Part shown: in pieces, positions 55,576-63,508 of the stretch
Layout: each line of letters begins with the position of its first letter
Numbering within the stretch: position 1 is the first letter of the stretch
DNA from: an uncultured Lentisphaeraceae bacterium
Lineage (GTDB): Bacteria; Verrucomicrobiota; Kiritimatiellia; RFP12; DVOR01
Reading direction: 5' to 3'
Length of the DNA: 64,000 bases
Assembly (NCBI GenBank): GCA_937892925.1
Contig: CALBHX010000028.1
Coordinates: 7,921 to 71,920, forward strand
The notes under the pieces: generated by a model
The model's input: the letters and a program-made list of their open reading frames with translations, nothing else
The model's database searches: none
What the model was told of the DNA's origin: nothing
Position numbers and translations under genes: made by a program

Positions 55576-56607
55576 ATGGCGGCTGTCATCACGATAGACG
55601 GATCGATAGGCGAAGGCGGAGGACAGATCCTCCGCACGGCTCTTTCGCTGAGCGCGATAACAAAAACGAACATCGCGCTTGGGAAGATCCGGGCGGGGCG
55701 CGAGAAGCCGGGGCTGAGGCGTCAGCATCTAACGTGCGTCCGCGCCGTGGCGGAGATCTGCGGAGCAACCGTGTCAGGAGACGAGATAGGCTCGCAGGAA
55801 CTCGTATTCGCCCCTGGGAAAATCAAGGCTGGGAACTACCGATTCGATGTTGGCACGGCGGGCAGCGTGACGCTCGTCGCGCAGACCACCATCCCGGTGC
55901 TCCTGATGGCGGACGGCGTTTCAACGGTAGCGATCACCGGCGGAACCCACGTGCCGTTCGCCCCGATCTGGGAGTTTTTCGAATCCTGCTACCTGCCGGA
56001 ACTTCGACGCATGGGCGCAAAGATCGAGGCCAAGCTCGGCTCCTACGGGTTCTCTCCGGCAGCAGGTGGCGTCGTCGAGCTGCGTGTCTGGCCGTTTGAT
56101 TCAAACAGGAAGCTCGAATCATACGAGCTGACAGATCTCGGTGTGTACCGTGGCGGCTCGGTCATCGGCGTCGTCTCCGCGATCCCGAAGTCGATTGCCG
56201 AAGCCGAGGTCGGAATCGTGTTGAGGCAGTTTCCAAAACTAGACCTGACGCCCGAAGTGCGCACCATCGATTCCTTCGGCCCCGGTAACTACTGTTACGC
56301 GAAGCTCGACTACGAGAGAGCATCGGTTGTCTTCTCATCCGTTGGGGCGTTCGACAAGTCGCGCAAGACGGTCGGCAACGAGGTTGTGCAGGGCGTGAGG
56401 AAATTTCTGAAATCCGGCAAGGCTTGCGAGAAACATCTTGCGGATCAGTTACTGGTGCCCCTTGTGGCTCTTACCGGAAGACATTGCGAAGAAATGTTTC
56501 GTGTTGTCTGGTACGACGACTGGACGCTAGGCATACAGAAGAAAACGAAACACTACGAGACGAACAAAAACGTCATACAGATGTTCAATATCGACGATAC
56601 TATCTAG
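55576..56607 (+). CDS. rtcA: RNA 3'-terminal phosphate cyclase
   Basis: Converts RNA 3'-phosphate to 2',3'-cyclic phosphate with ATP; 343 residues. ITIDGSIGEGGGQILRTALSLSAIT is the N-terminal signature, followed by RAGREKPGLRRQHLTCVRA and GGTHVPFAPIWEFF. HLADQLLVPLVAL and the C-terminal TKHYETN (His326, the expected adenylylated residue by the H-x-x-T-N pattern) are present. It follows the unknown gene by 3 bases and precedes rtcB by 17. Confidence 0.95.
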   Translation: MAAVITIDGSIGEGGGQILRTALSLSAITKTNIALGKIRAGREKPGLRRQHLTCVRAVAEICGATVSGDEIGSQELVFAPGKIKAGNYRFDVGTAGSVTLVAQTTIPVLLMADGVSTVAITGGTHVPFAPIWEFFESCYLPELRRMGAKIEAKLGSYGFSPAAGGVVELRVWPFDSNRKLESYELTDLGVYRGGSVIGVVSAIPKSIAEAEVGIVLRQFPKLDLTPEVRTIDSFGPGNYCYAKLDYERASVVFSSVGAFDKSRKTVGNEVVQGVRKFLKSGKACEKHLADQLLVPLVALTGRHCEEMFRVVWYDDWTLGIQKKTKHYETNKNVIQMFNIDDTI

Positions 56608-56624
56608 ACAAGAGGTATTTGGGA

Positions 56625-57860
56625 ATGAAGTGGGAAAAGTTCGAAAATGGGTATTCAGTGCCTGTAAAGAGCTGGTGCGAGAACTGTGAGGATGGAGTCA
56701 TGAAGCAGGTGCTCAATCTTGTGAAGCATCCGGCAGTGTTCGACCACGTAGCGCTCATGCCGGACGCACACCTGGGCTACGGCATGCCGATCGGCGGTGT
56801 GATCGCGTGCGATGGCGCCGTGATCCCGGCGGCGGTCGGCGTCGATATCGGCTGCGGCATGATCGCAGTAGAAACGGACATCTCGGCGGAACGCTTCGCG
56901 AACATGTCGTTCCGGCGGGCCTTTCAAGAGAAACTCAAGGAGCGAATCCCAGTCGGCGAGGGTGTGCCGCACCGTAAGGCTCAGTACTGGAAGGGCTTCG
57001 AGGAGTACACAGCTAACAACGGCATGCGCTCAAATCTCTGGCCATCGAAGCTCGATCGGCTGAACCTCGGTACGCTTGGCGGAGGCAACCACTTCATCGA
57101 ACTTCAGAGGTCAACAGCGCTCGACGGGAATGGCGCGCCGGAGGGCGGATCGAAAATCTGGCTCATGATCCACTCGGGATCGCGCAATCTCGGCAAGCGC
57201 ATCGAGGAGTACTACCACAAGATCGCGAACCGTCTCTGCACGCGTTTCCGCGTGCCGTTGGCAGATCCCAATCTCGCGTTCCTGCCGATCGCGGAGGCTG
57301 ACGGTCACAACTACTTCACGGACATGCTTTTCGCGCTCCGCTACGCAAAGGAGAATCGCCGCCGGATGATGGAGGCAATGAAGGCCACCGTCGCCGAGTT
57401 CGTGCCGAGCGTGAACTTCCTGCGCACAATCGACATCCATCACAACTATGCTGTTTGCGAGGAACACTTCGGAAAGAAGGTGTTTGTTCACCGCAAAGGC
57501 GCAACATCGGCGAAACTGAACGAGATTGGGATCATCCCAGGCTCGATGGGCACGGCCTCATATATCGTTCGCGGCCTCGGGAATCCTGATTCGTTCATGT
57601 CATGCTCGCACGGTGCGGGCCGCCGCATGAGCCGGATTGCGGCCTCAACCAACCTGACGGTCGAAGCGTGCGACAAGGCGATGAACGGCATCGTGTACGA
57701 GCGCTGGCACACATACAAGGGCTTCGGCAAGTCCAAGCATCGGCTCGACCTCTCGGAGGCTCCGCAAGCTTACAAAGACATCGAAGCCGTGATTGCGTCC
57801 GAACGCGATCTCGTCGAGCCACGCGTCCGTCTTGTCCCCCTCGCTTCACTGAAGGGATGA
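56625..57860 (+). CDS. rtcB: RNA-splicing ligase RtcB
   Basis: GTP- and manganese-dependent ligase joining RNA 3'-phosphate or 2',3'-cyclic ends to 5'-OH ends; 411 residues. The metal-binding Cys77 is in AVGVDIGCGMIA. His155 is in GGGNHFIEL and His183 in HSGSRNLG. The guanylylated histidine, His329, is in SCSHGAGRRMSR. GSMGTASYIVRG is conserved. The start at 56625 (MKWEKFENGY) follows AGAGG; the longer upstream frame overlaps rtcA and is not real. Last gene of the operon. Confidence 0.96.
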   Translation: MKWEKFENGYSVPVKSWCENCEDGVMKQVLNLVKHPAVFDHVALMPDAHLGYGMPIGGVIACDGAVIPAAVGVDIGCGMIAVETDISAERFANMSFRRAFQEKLKERIPVGEGVPHRKAQYWKGFEEYTANNGMRSNLWPSKLDRLNLGTLGGGNHFIELQRSTALDGNGAPEGGSKIWLMIHSGSRNLGKRIEEYYHKIANRLCTRFRVPLADPNLAFLPIAEADGHNYFTDMLFALRYAKENRRRMMEAMKATVAEFVPSVNFLRTIDIHHNYAVCEEHFGKKVFVHRKGATSAKLNEIGIIPGSMGTASYIVRGLGNPDSFMSCSHGAGRRMSRIAASTNLTVEACDKAMNGIVYERWHTYKGFGKSKHRLDLSEAPQAYKDIEAVIASERDLVEPRVRLVPLASLKG

Positions 57861-58253
57861 CAACCGTCGATGAGCTTGTTCATTTTTGAACTTGAACAGA
57901 GGTGATAACGTTCTTGAAGTCAATAATCACAGACAACCCCATCGACCTCACGAAAGACGCCGTACCTTCGCTCATGAAGCAAGCGACAAACGTGTGCAAC
58001 AATCGTGAGCTGCTTCTCTCGGAGCGTCGTTCACGTGCCATATCTTCGTTGCGCTACAACCATCTTCATCTGCTCCATGTTCACGTTTCTGAGGGCTGTT
58101 TTATATATTCCAACCAGGGATCCGGTCCGTTTCGGCGACTCCAATCGTGCTTTTCAATACGATAAAGAAGAATGATGAAGCGTATGCTGCAAGCCCATAA
58201 TGGTATGTTCACTTGAACGTCGGCGCACGGGTTATGCAAGCTTCGGTTCGCGG
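57861..58253. other. Intergenic region, no convincing gene
   Basis: About 390 bases after rtcB. A weak hairpin GTTCA-TTTT-TGAAC (57880-57893) may terminate the operon. An 87-codon frame beginning GTG at 57902 behind AGAGGTG has unconvincing composition toward its end and is not called. Confidence 0.45.
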
Positions 58254-58283
58254 TTGACTTAAGGTACGTCAAGGGCGTACAAT
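58254..58283 (+). promoter_or_regulatory. Promoter and operator-like repeat of the HTH gene
   Basis: TTGACT, an 18-base spacer and TACAAT. The -35 is part of an inverted repeat TTGAC-N9-GTCAA (58254-58272), suggesting autorepression by the downstream HTH protein. Confidence 0.6.
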
Positions 58284-58328
58284 GCGCGTGGGTATAAGCA
58301 AAGAAACGTTGACGAACTCATAGCGAGT

Positions 58329-58622
58329 ATGCGCGAAGATAGCGAATTCCTACACGGAACAAAAACGGCCTCTCGTACTTGGTCGGCCGAGGATGGTAAG
58401 CATATTGAGAGCAAAGAGGACGTGCAGACTTTGCGCCATACGTTTGGCGTAAGTCAACCCGTATTCGCGGAGTTCATGTGCGTCAGTGTCAACACGCTGC
58501 AGAATTGGGAACAGGGGCGCCGCCAGCCAACAGGAGCGGCGCGGATCCTTTTGACAAATGCCTGCAGCAGCCGACACTTTCCCGCAAAACTATGGCGGAA
58601 AGTTTCTCTGACATGCGATTGA
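58329..58622 (+). CDS. HigA/XRE-type HTH transcriptional regulator
   Basis: A 97-residue protein resembling the antitoxin/regulator group with HigA-like C-terminal HTH: DVQTLRHTFGVSQPVFAEFMCVSVNTLQNWEQGRRQPTGAARIL. The last part (NTLQNWEQGRRxPTGxAxxLL) is highly characteristic. No toxin gene is adjacent. Codons just before the ATG (reading DELIAS) also resemble the family's N-terminal segment, so the true start may be upstream at a non-ATG codon or the 5' end may be degenerate. An operator-like inverted repeat overlaps its promoter. Confidence 0.75.
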   Translation: MREDSEFLHGTKTASRTWSAEDGKHIESKEDVQTLRHTFGVSQPVFAEFMCVSVNTLQNWEQGRRQPTGAARILLTNACSSRHFPAKLWRKVSLTCD

Positions 58623-58686
58623 CCCGATAAGGCCACATTGTGATTCTTCTGCACGACACTCGTCAATCTAAGCATGAATTACCTAT

Positions 58687-59298
58687 ATGGAAGGATATCC
58701 GGTGGATGCCACTTTCACAGCAGATGCGCTCGCACAAGCGTTTATTGAGTACAAGGAACGCCTGATGGCGCTCGTGAAGAAGAACCTCAATCCGATTCTT
58801 CTCAAGCGGTTGTCGTATGAGGACGTCCTCCAGTCCGCCTACGAGGCGGCTGCGAAGCGGCTTGACTATTTTTCCTCAGCCGCGGACGTACCGGTCTACT
58901 TCAAACTCCGCACCATTCTCCTCCAGACGATTACCGATCTCTCTCGCCGCCATCTTCAGTCAGAGAGCCGCGATGCATACAAAGAGGTGAAGGTGAGGGG
59001 TGAAGGTGACGATGGGAATCAATCCGGCGTGGTGATCGAGAATCTGGCGGCGAACGTGACTTCTCCAGTTTCGCGAATGGATCGGGATGAACGGCATGCT
59101 CTTCTCCGTCGTGCCGTGGACGCGCTTGCGAAGGCAGATCGGCAGATTATTATTCTCCGACATTTTGACGCCTTCGAGAATTCGCAATGCGCCGACATTC
59201 TCGGCATCGAACCGAAGGCGGCATCCATCCGTTATGTCCGAGCTCTCGAGCGTCTTCAGAAGAAGCTGATGGAACTCTCATACTTCAGAAAGGCATGA
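58687..59298 (+). CDS. ECF sigma factor
   Basis: A 203-residue extracytoplasmic-function sigma factor. Region 2 is represented by LLKRLSYEDVLQSAYEAAAKR, region 4 by DALAKADRQIIILRHFDAFENSQCADILGIEPKAASIRYVRALERL, a helix-turn-helix. The start is uncertain: ATG at 58687 lacks a ribosome site, while GTG at 58702 (VDATFTADAL) has GGAAGG 6 bases upstream. It precedes the Ser/Thr kinase by 4 bases; sigma-kinase pairs are common in Planctomycetes and relatives. Confidence 0.85.
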   Translation: MEGYPVDATFTADALAQAFIEYKERLMALVKKNLNPILLKRLSYEDVLQSAYEAAAKRLDYFSSAADVPVYFKLRTILLQTITDLSRRHLQSESRDAYKEVKVRGEGDDGNQSGVVIENLAANVTSPVSRMDRDERHALLRRAVDALAKADRQIIILRHFDAFENSQCADILGIEPKAASIRYVRALERLQKKLMELSYFRKA

Positions 59299-59302
59299 TC
59301 GC

Positions 59303-60541
59303 ATGAGCGAAGATGCGGAACTTCCGGCTGAACTGAGAACACTCGCGGCGGAACTCGATGCGTTGGGTGGTGTATCGAACGGGCCTTTAGTGGATGCCCT
59401 CCCCAATCTGGACGGGACGGATTTCCGTCCGCTTGCACTTCTGGGGCGTGGTGGCATGGGAGAGGTTTACGTTGCTAAGCAGCTTTCGCTTGACCGGGAC
59501 GTGGCGGTGAAAGTCCTCGCCGGGAACTTGGGGCGAAACGGTGAATTCCGCAGACGCTTTCTCGATGAGGTACGAACAGTTGCCCGACTTCACCATCCGA
59601 ACATCGTCCAAACGGTTGCGGCAGGAGAGGCGAACGGACGCCTTTTCTTTGCAATGGAACGCATCGAAGGAACAACGGCTGCGGATCACGTATTCAAACG
59701 AACGAAAGAGTTGGTGGCGTTCGGAATCGATGTAGCCAAAGCCCTGGCCTACTCGCACGCGTGCGGTGTTGTGCACCGTGACGTAAAGCCGTCGAACGTC
59801 TTCATCGGCACCAACGGCACGGCCAAACTCGGCGATTTCGGTCTCGCCGTTCTTGCAGATGACCGTTCAAGAAATCGCAGCGGTACAAAAAAATACATGT
59901 CCCCTGAACAGTGGGCGGACGGAACGACAAGCGCGAAAAGCGATCAATATTCGTTCGGCGTCATGCTGCTTGAACTCGCCGGAGCATTTCCGTCGCTGCT
60001 GAAGAACCCTGATTTCGCGGCAATTCTTAACAAAGCTACAGCGACCGATCCCGAATCGCGTTATACCGATATGACCCGTGTCGCCGCCGACCTTGAGCGG
60101 TTCCTGCAACACGAGCCCGTCGAAGCGCGTCCTGCGCGAACGCTGCGGTGGATCTCCCTCTGGGCGCGGCGCAGTCCCGGTGCGGCAATCGGCGCATGTG
60201 TTGCGCTCGTTCTGCTGCTGGCACTCATCGCCTCGCTGACGAATGGCTACATCCGCACGTCACGCGCCTTGGCGGCGACTGAGCGAGAGGCGGTGAACAC
60301 AGCCCGTGCGCTTATCGCCGCGCTCACGGCGACACCTATGGATGACGAAAGGCCTGCGGAAGGTTTGTCCGGCAAGCGCCTTGCGAAACTCAAAACCGCG
60401 CTCAAGACCGTTGAGGACCTGGCGCGGCGATATCCCGGAAACGACGAGTTCCCCGCTGCAGCCGAACGCCTGCGCAAAGCAATTGAATTTACCGCGTACC
60501 GCGGCGAACGGGTGCGAGGGTTTCACCATCCTCGCGAATAA
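59303..60541 (+). CDS. Membrane-anchored Hanks-type Ser/Thr protein kinase
   Basis: A 412-residue kinase. The glycine loop is LLGRGGMGEVYVAK (46-59), the ATP lysine K70 is in DVAVKVL, the catalytic loop HRDVKPSN (158-165), DFGLA at 178-182 and the SPE motif at 200-202, so the enzyme should be active. A transmembrane helix at about 295-315 (AIGACVALVLLLALIASL) leaves a short outer domain of about 95 helical residues. Co-transcribed with the ECF sigma factor, whose activity it may control by phosphorylation (inference). Its last 53 bases overlap the convergent SUMF1-domain gene. Confidence 0.9.
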   Translation: MSEDAELPAELRTLAAELDALGGVSNGPLVDALPNLDGTDFRPLALLGRGGMGEVYVAKQLSLDRDVAVKVLAGNLGRNGEFRRRFLDEVRTVARLHHPNIVQTVAAGEANGRLFFAMERIEGTTAADHVFKRTKELVAFGIDVAKALAYSHACGVVHRDVKPSNVFIGTNGTAKLGDFGLAVLADDRSRNRSGTKKYMSPEQWADGTTSAKSDQYSFGVMLLELAGAFPSLLKNPDFAAILNKATATDPESRYTDMTRVAADLERFLQHEPVEARPARTLRWISLWARRSPGAAIGACVALVLLLALIASLTNGYIRTSRALAATEREAVNTARALIAALTATPMDDERPAEGLSGKRLAKLKTALKTVEDLARRYPGNDEFPAAAERLRKAIEFTAYRGERVRGFHHPRE

Positions 60542-61457
60542 TGCGGAAGCCGACGTTCGCCAGCCTCGCGTCGATGGGGCGTGTCTCATCGCGGATCTCC
60601 GTACGGCAGCGGGTGCGGGGACTATCCCATGCGCCGCCTTTCACGAGAGCGTTTGAACCCTTGCGCGTTGATGTCCATTCCCACACGTTGCCCCAGAAGT
60701 CAATCGCCCCGCAGGCACCGAGAGTCGAGGGAAAACTGTCGACCGGTGAGAGGCCGTCGCGCTCGCCCTTAGAGTTGAAGTCCGCGTCCTTAGGCATATG
60801 TCCGGCGGCAAGTTCCCACTCCTCGGCGGTCGGCAGGCGAAACGTAACGCCGTCTTTTTTCGAGAGCCACTTGCAGTACGCCTCGGCATCCTCGAGGGAA
60901 ACGTGGGTGACGGGCAGTTTAGCCTCTGTGCAAGCCGGTGCCTTGCGTCCAGTAGCGGCACAAAACTTCGCGTATTCCTCAATGGTGACCGGCGTATGCG
61001 AGATGGAGACCTTGGGTGCGCCGAGCACGGCATGGAACCCATCCTTGGCGTCGCGTGCATGCGGACCGAAGCGGCGGTCGGTAAATCTGGCCATCGACTG
61101 TTGAATACGCGTTTCGCGACCTAAGACCATCTCGTCCACAATGTCTTGCATCTCCTTCACCTTTTCGGGACCGGCTGTGCGCTTGAGCTCCTCAAGCTTC
61201 GCCCGTTTCCGGGCCATGACCTTCTCGTAGTTGGCCCGAACCTGCTTCTCCAGAGCGGCGCGGTTCGTCTCCGAGGGAGTCCGACGATAAGCAGAAATCA
61301 GAGCCTTTGTCTCCTCGTTGAGTTCAGGACGTTCGCGTTCAACGGTAGACGAAAAGCGATGAAGTTTCGCGCCTTGGGTAGGATGCCGCGATTGAGCGGC
61401 GACGGTAAAAGCGAGTGCCGTACAGGCGGCGATGACAGTGAGTCTTGTGATGTTCAT
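60489..61457 (-). CDS. Secreted SUMF1-domain protein
   Basis: A 322-residue exported protein. The start at 61457 (MNITRLTVIAACTALAFTVAAQ, signal peptide) follows AAGGA. A charged coiled coil covers residues 40-120. The sulfatase-modifying-factor fold follows: VTHVSLEDAEAYCKWLSKKDGVTFRLPTAEEWELAA, GAIDFWGNVWEWT, LVKGGAWDSPRTRCRTEIRDETRP and VGFRIIRE. Only one Cys (RTRCRTE) lies where formylglycine-generating enzymes need two, so it is probably a non-catalytic or differently acting member. It lies directly after the frameshifted hydrolase gene. Confidence 0.85.
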   Translation of the reverse strand: MNITRLTVIAACTALAFTVAAQSRHPTQGAKLHRFSSTVERERPELNEETKALISAYRRTPSETNRAALEKQVRANYEKVMARKRAKLEELKRTAGPEKVKEMQDIVDEMVLGRETRIQQSMARFTDRRFGPHARDAKDGFHAVLGAPKVSISHTPVTIEEYAKFCAATGRKAPACTEAKLPVTHVSLEDAEAYCKWLSKKDGVTFRLPTAEEWELAAGHMPKDADFNSKGERDGLSPVDSFPSTLGACGAIDFWGNVWEWTSTRKGSNALVKGGAWDSPRTRCRTEIRDETRPIDARLANVGFRIIREDGETLAPVRRGTR

Positions 61458-61583
61458 GTGTGTTATCCTTTCTTTGATGTTCATTGAATGAAAATTATCG
61501 AAACAGCCACTTCCAAGGTTCGGCTTTTGCATATGCAGCGGATTCGGAGTCGGCATGTCCAACTTCAGAGAGGATTTCAACCT

Positions 61584-62327
61584 TCATAAGGCCTGGATGC
61601 CTGGCACTGACGGCATCCAGGCCTTGACACGAACAACCGGGATGTAGTCATCATCCGAACCGTGGTAATCGAGTATTTCAGCCTTGATGTCCTTCGTTGC
61701 AGTCGGATTCCCGGACGCCCCCACAACGAGGGCACGGCTGAAGAGCGATGGATCCTCGTTAAGAAGGTTGTACACAAGGCCGCCGCCCATCGAGAATCCG
61801 GTGGCGAAGACGCGTTTGCGATCAACACCGTGCTTCTCCATGCGAGAGCGAACAAGCTTGGGAATTCCATCAGAAACGGGTGCGTCGCGTCCGCCGCGCC
61901 CTTTGCGGGTCTTCTCGAGCGTCATGTCTGGCACCAGAATGATTAACTTGTTGGATTGCCGCAGAAGATTGGCGTATAAAATGGCCTTTTCGATTGCAAT
62001 GGGGATTTTCGCTTCATTTCTGCCATCCTTCACCGAATCACGTCCGCCGAATACGACAAGCAGCGTTGGAGAGCCTTTCCCCTTTGGATTCACGGTATAC
62101 TCTCTCCATATCAGGCGCCCATCGGCTCCTTCGTCCGTGAGATAGGGGGCAATCTTCCTTTTCGCCTTCTCATTGGACTTCTGTTCTTCGGTCGTTTCCT
62201 GGGCGGAAACGCTGTTGTGTGGGCGTTTGCCGTCGTGCCGGTTCACCGGCGCTGCAAATGTCGCGGCGGCTATGCAGAGTGTCGATATCGCGAGCAGTGC
62301 AATGGCTGTTTGGTTGTTCATTGTCAT
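61584..62327 (-). CDS. Secreted alpha/beta hydrolase, frameshifted near the C terminus
   Basis: PHB-depolymerase/LpqC-like esterase. The start at 62327 (MTMNNQTAIALLAISTLC) follows AGGGAA, with a signal peptide of about 26 residues. LLVVFGGRDSVKDG, the nucleophile VFATGFSMGGGLVYNLL and DYHGSDDDYIPVVRVKAW are clear. The frame then stops at 61584 after MPSVPGIQAL. The missing end is in another frame at 61587-61495 and contains EVGHADSESAAYAKAE, with the catalytic His, then KWLFR and a stop. The break coincides with a perfect 14-bp inverted repeat. Either the gene is inactivated or the last part is lost in this copy. Confidence 0.75.
   Translation of the reverse strand: MTMNNQTAIALLAISTLCIAAATFAAPVNRHDGKRPHNSVSAQETTEEQKSNEKAKRKIAPYLTDEGADGRLIWREYTVNPKGKGSPTLLVVFGGRDSVKDGRNEAKIPIAIEKAILYANLLRQSNKLIILVPDMTLEKTRKGRGGRDAPVSDGIPKLVRSRMEKHGVDRKRVFATGFSMGGGLVYNLLNEDPSLFSRALVVGASGNPTATKDIKAEILDYHGSDDDYIPVVRVKAWMPSVPGIQAL
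61588..61625. repeat. Perfect 14-bp inverted repeat inside the hydrolase gene
   Basis: AAGGCCTGGATGCC (61588-61601) and GGCATCCAGGCCTT (61612-61625) around a 10-base loop. It lies exactly at the point where the reading frame changes. Confidence 0.9.
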
Positions 62328-62484
62328 TAGCGTTTCCCTTCTCATTCATGGAGCTTTATCACTCCATTGGACAAGAACGCGATAGAAGAGGTGAAATCTA
62401 CAGAATTTTTCCCCTCAACCTTTTCTATAGATTTTTGCCACCCTTACATCCTTGAAGTCAGCACATCAGGAGAAGGAGAGCATC

Positions 62485-62673
62485 ATGAACGAAAAAGTAT
62501 TTCTAACGGCGATGATGACCCGTTACAGAGAGTCGAATATGGCATCGGGTGTTGTCGCGCTAGAGACTCCTGGTATAAATATATTGACGGCTACTGCGTT
62601 ACGACATGGGCTGTGCGTACATTACCCTCGCCGCTCCAAACGACAGAAACGGCCTGTCAATGGCAACGATTGA
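62485..62673 (+). CDS. Small ORF, possibly a degraded gene
   Basis: A 62-codon frame starting MNEKVFLTAMMTRYRESNMA behind a good GGAGAAGGAG site. Its C-terminal third is Arg/Lys-rich and unconvincing. An overlapping frame (62606-62830) reads protein-like sequence (AYITLAAPNDRNGLSMATI, then EIKTDGTPVIGWNTP), so one frameshifted gene across 62485-62830 is possible. No family recognised. Confidence 0.3.
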   Translation: MNEKVFLTAMMTRYRESNMASGVVALETPGINILTATALRHGLCVHYPRRSKRQKRPVNGND

Positions 62674-62830
62674 AATCAAGACGGATGGAACACCCGTCAT
62701 CGGATGGAATACGCCAATTCATTCATCGCGTAATTACAACGTCATGAGGAAAGCCAATCTGAAAAATTCGGTGAGAGTGAAAGGCAACGGCAATGTATCC
62801 ACATATCGCCCCCCTCAAGGTCGACGTTGA

Positions 62831-62988
62831 GTTGAAGCAAAAATAGGAACGTGGCACATTGCCACTCGCCTCAGAAAGATAAGGGAACGGGTCGGTGCAG
62901 TCTGAACGCTCAAATTTCGCTACAGGGTTTCAAGACCGAACCAGTATTGAAAACGCACTCTCCGAAAGCGTACGAAGGTTCATATCCA
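62831..62988. other. Short stretch without recognisable content
   Basis: A stretch of about 160 bases between the small ORF region and the broken TM2 gene. No gene or signal is seen. Confidence 0.4.
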
Positions 62989-63224
62989 TCAAAGAAGTCG
63001 TTCTTGAAAACTGACAACCAGCAAGCTTCTGGCGGAGAAACAGTAACCGAAAATAGAGCAGATGAAGTGAAAGTAAAGATCCATCAACCCGCCAATTCCA
63101 CAAAAAGCCCCCGTCAACGCACATGCTACACCCAGCCAGCCAACATGCCCAAAATAAAACCGATCACCCCCAATCCGCCCAATACCGCCCAAAGCACCCA
63201 CACCAACACCGGAGCAACCAGATT
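62989..63224 (-). pseudogene. Broken TM2-domain membrane protein gene
   Basis: Reading leftward, one frame gives the first helix (VLVWVLWAVLGGLG, from a GTG at 63209). A second frame continues GDRFYFGHVGWLGVACALTG and GIGGLMDLYFHF to a stop at 62989. Joined, this is a TM2 domain: helix, G-G-x-G-x-D-R-F-Y-x-G turn, second helix with L-x-D-L. The frames meet at a run of five C (63167-63171 on the plus strand); one more base would restore the gene. It is therefore a single-base frameshift or a homopolymer sequencing error. Confidence 0.6.
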
Positions 63225-63508
63225 CTAACAAATACGGATCTCGTTACAAATACCTCCATGACTTAAAGATCCACCTGCCGAGCTCCGCATCAGCAACAAA
63301 ACACATCCTTTGACTGAAGACGATTCCCGCAATTCTGACAAAATACACCACCTACTCCACAAGGCCGCCATACAGTAAAAACCAACCCGAGACCCTTTAT
63401 TCAACCACCTATCCAAAACGAAATCTTTCCCCATCTACCCACAAGGGTGTACATCAAGTCCTTGTACCGTACAACCAAATACAACACTTTAAACACAAAA
63501 ACCAAACG
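63225..63508. other. A/T-rich region at the leader-distal side of the CRISPR array
   Basis: No gene is supported. Because the array is read leftward (see the array entry), this is the trailer side rather than the leader. Confidence 0.45.

Noticed and set aside
57902..58165. An 87-codon frame after rtcB with AGAGGTG upstream
   Set aside because: The first half looks plausible but the second half does not, no family was recognised, and no link to the operon could be shown.
62851..63228. A 125-codon rightward frame next to the CRISPR array
   Set aside because: Lys/Thr/Pro-rich with no structure; the opposite strand carries the recognisable TM2 segments instead.
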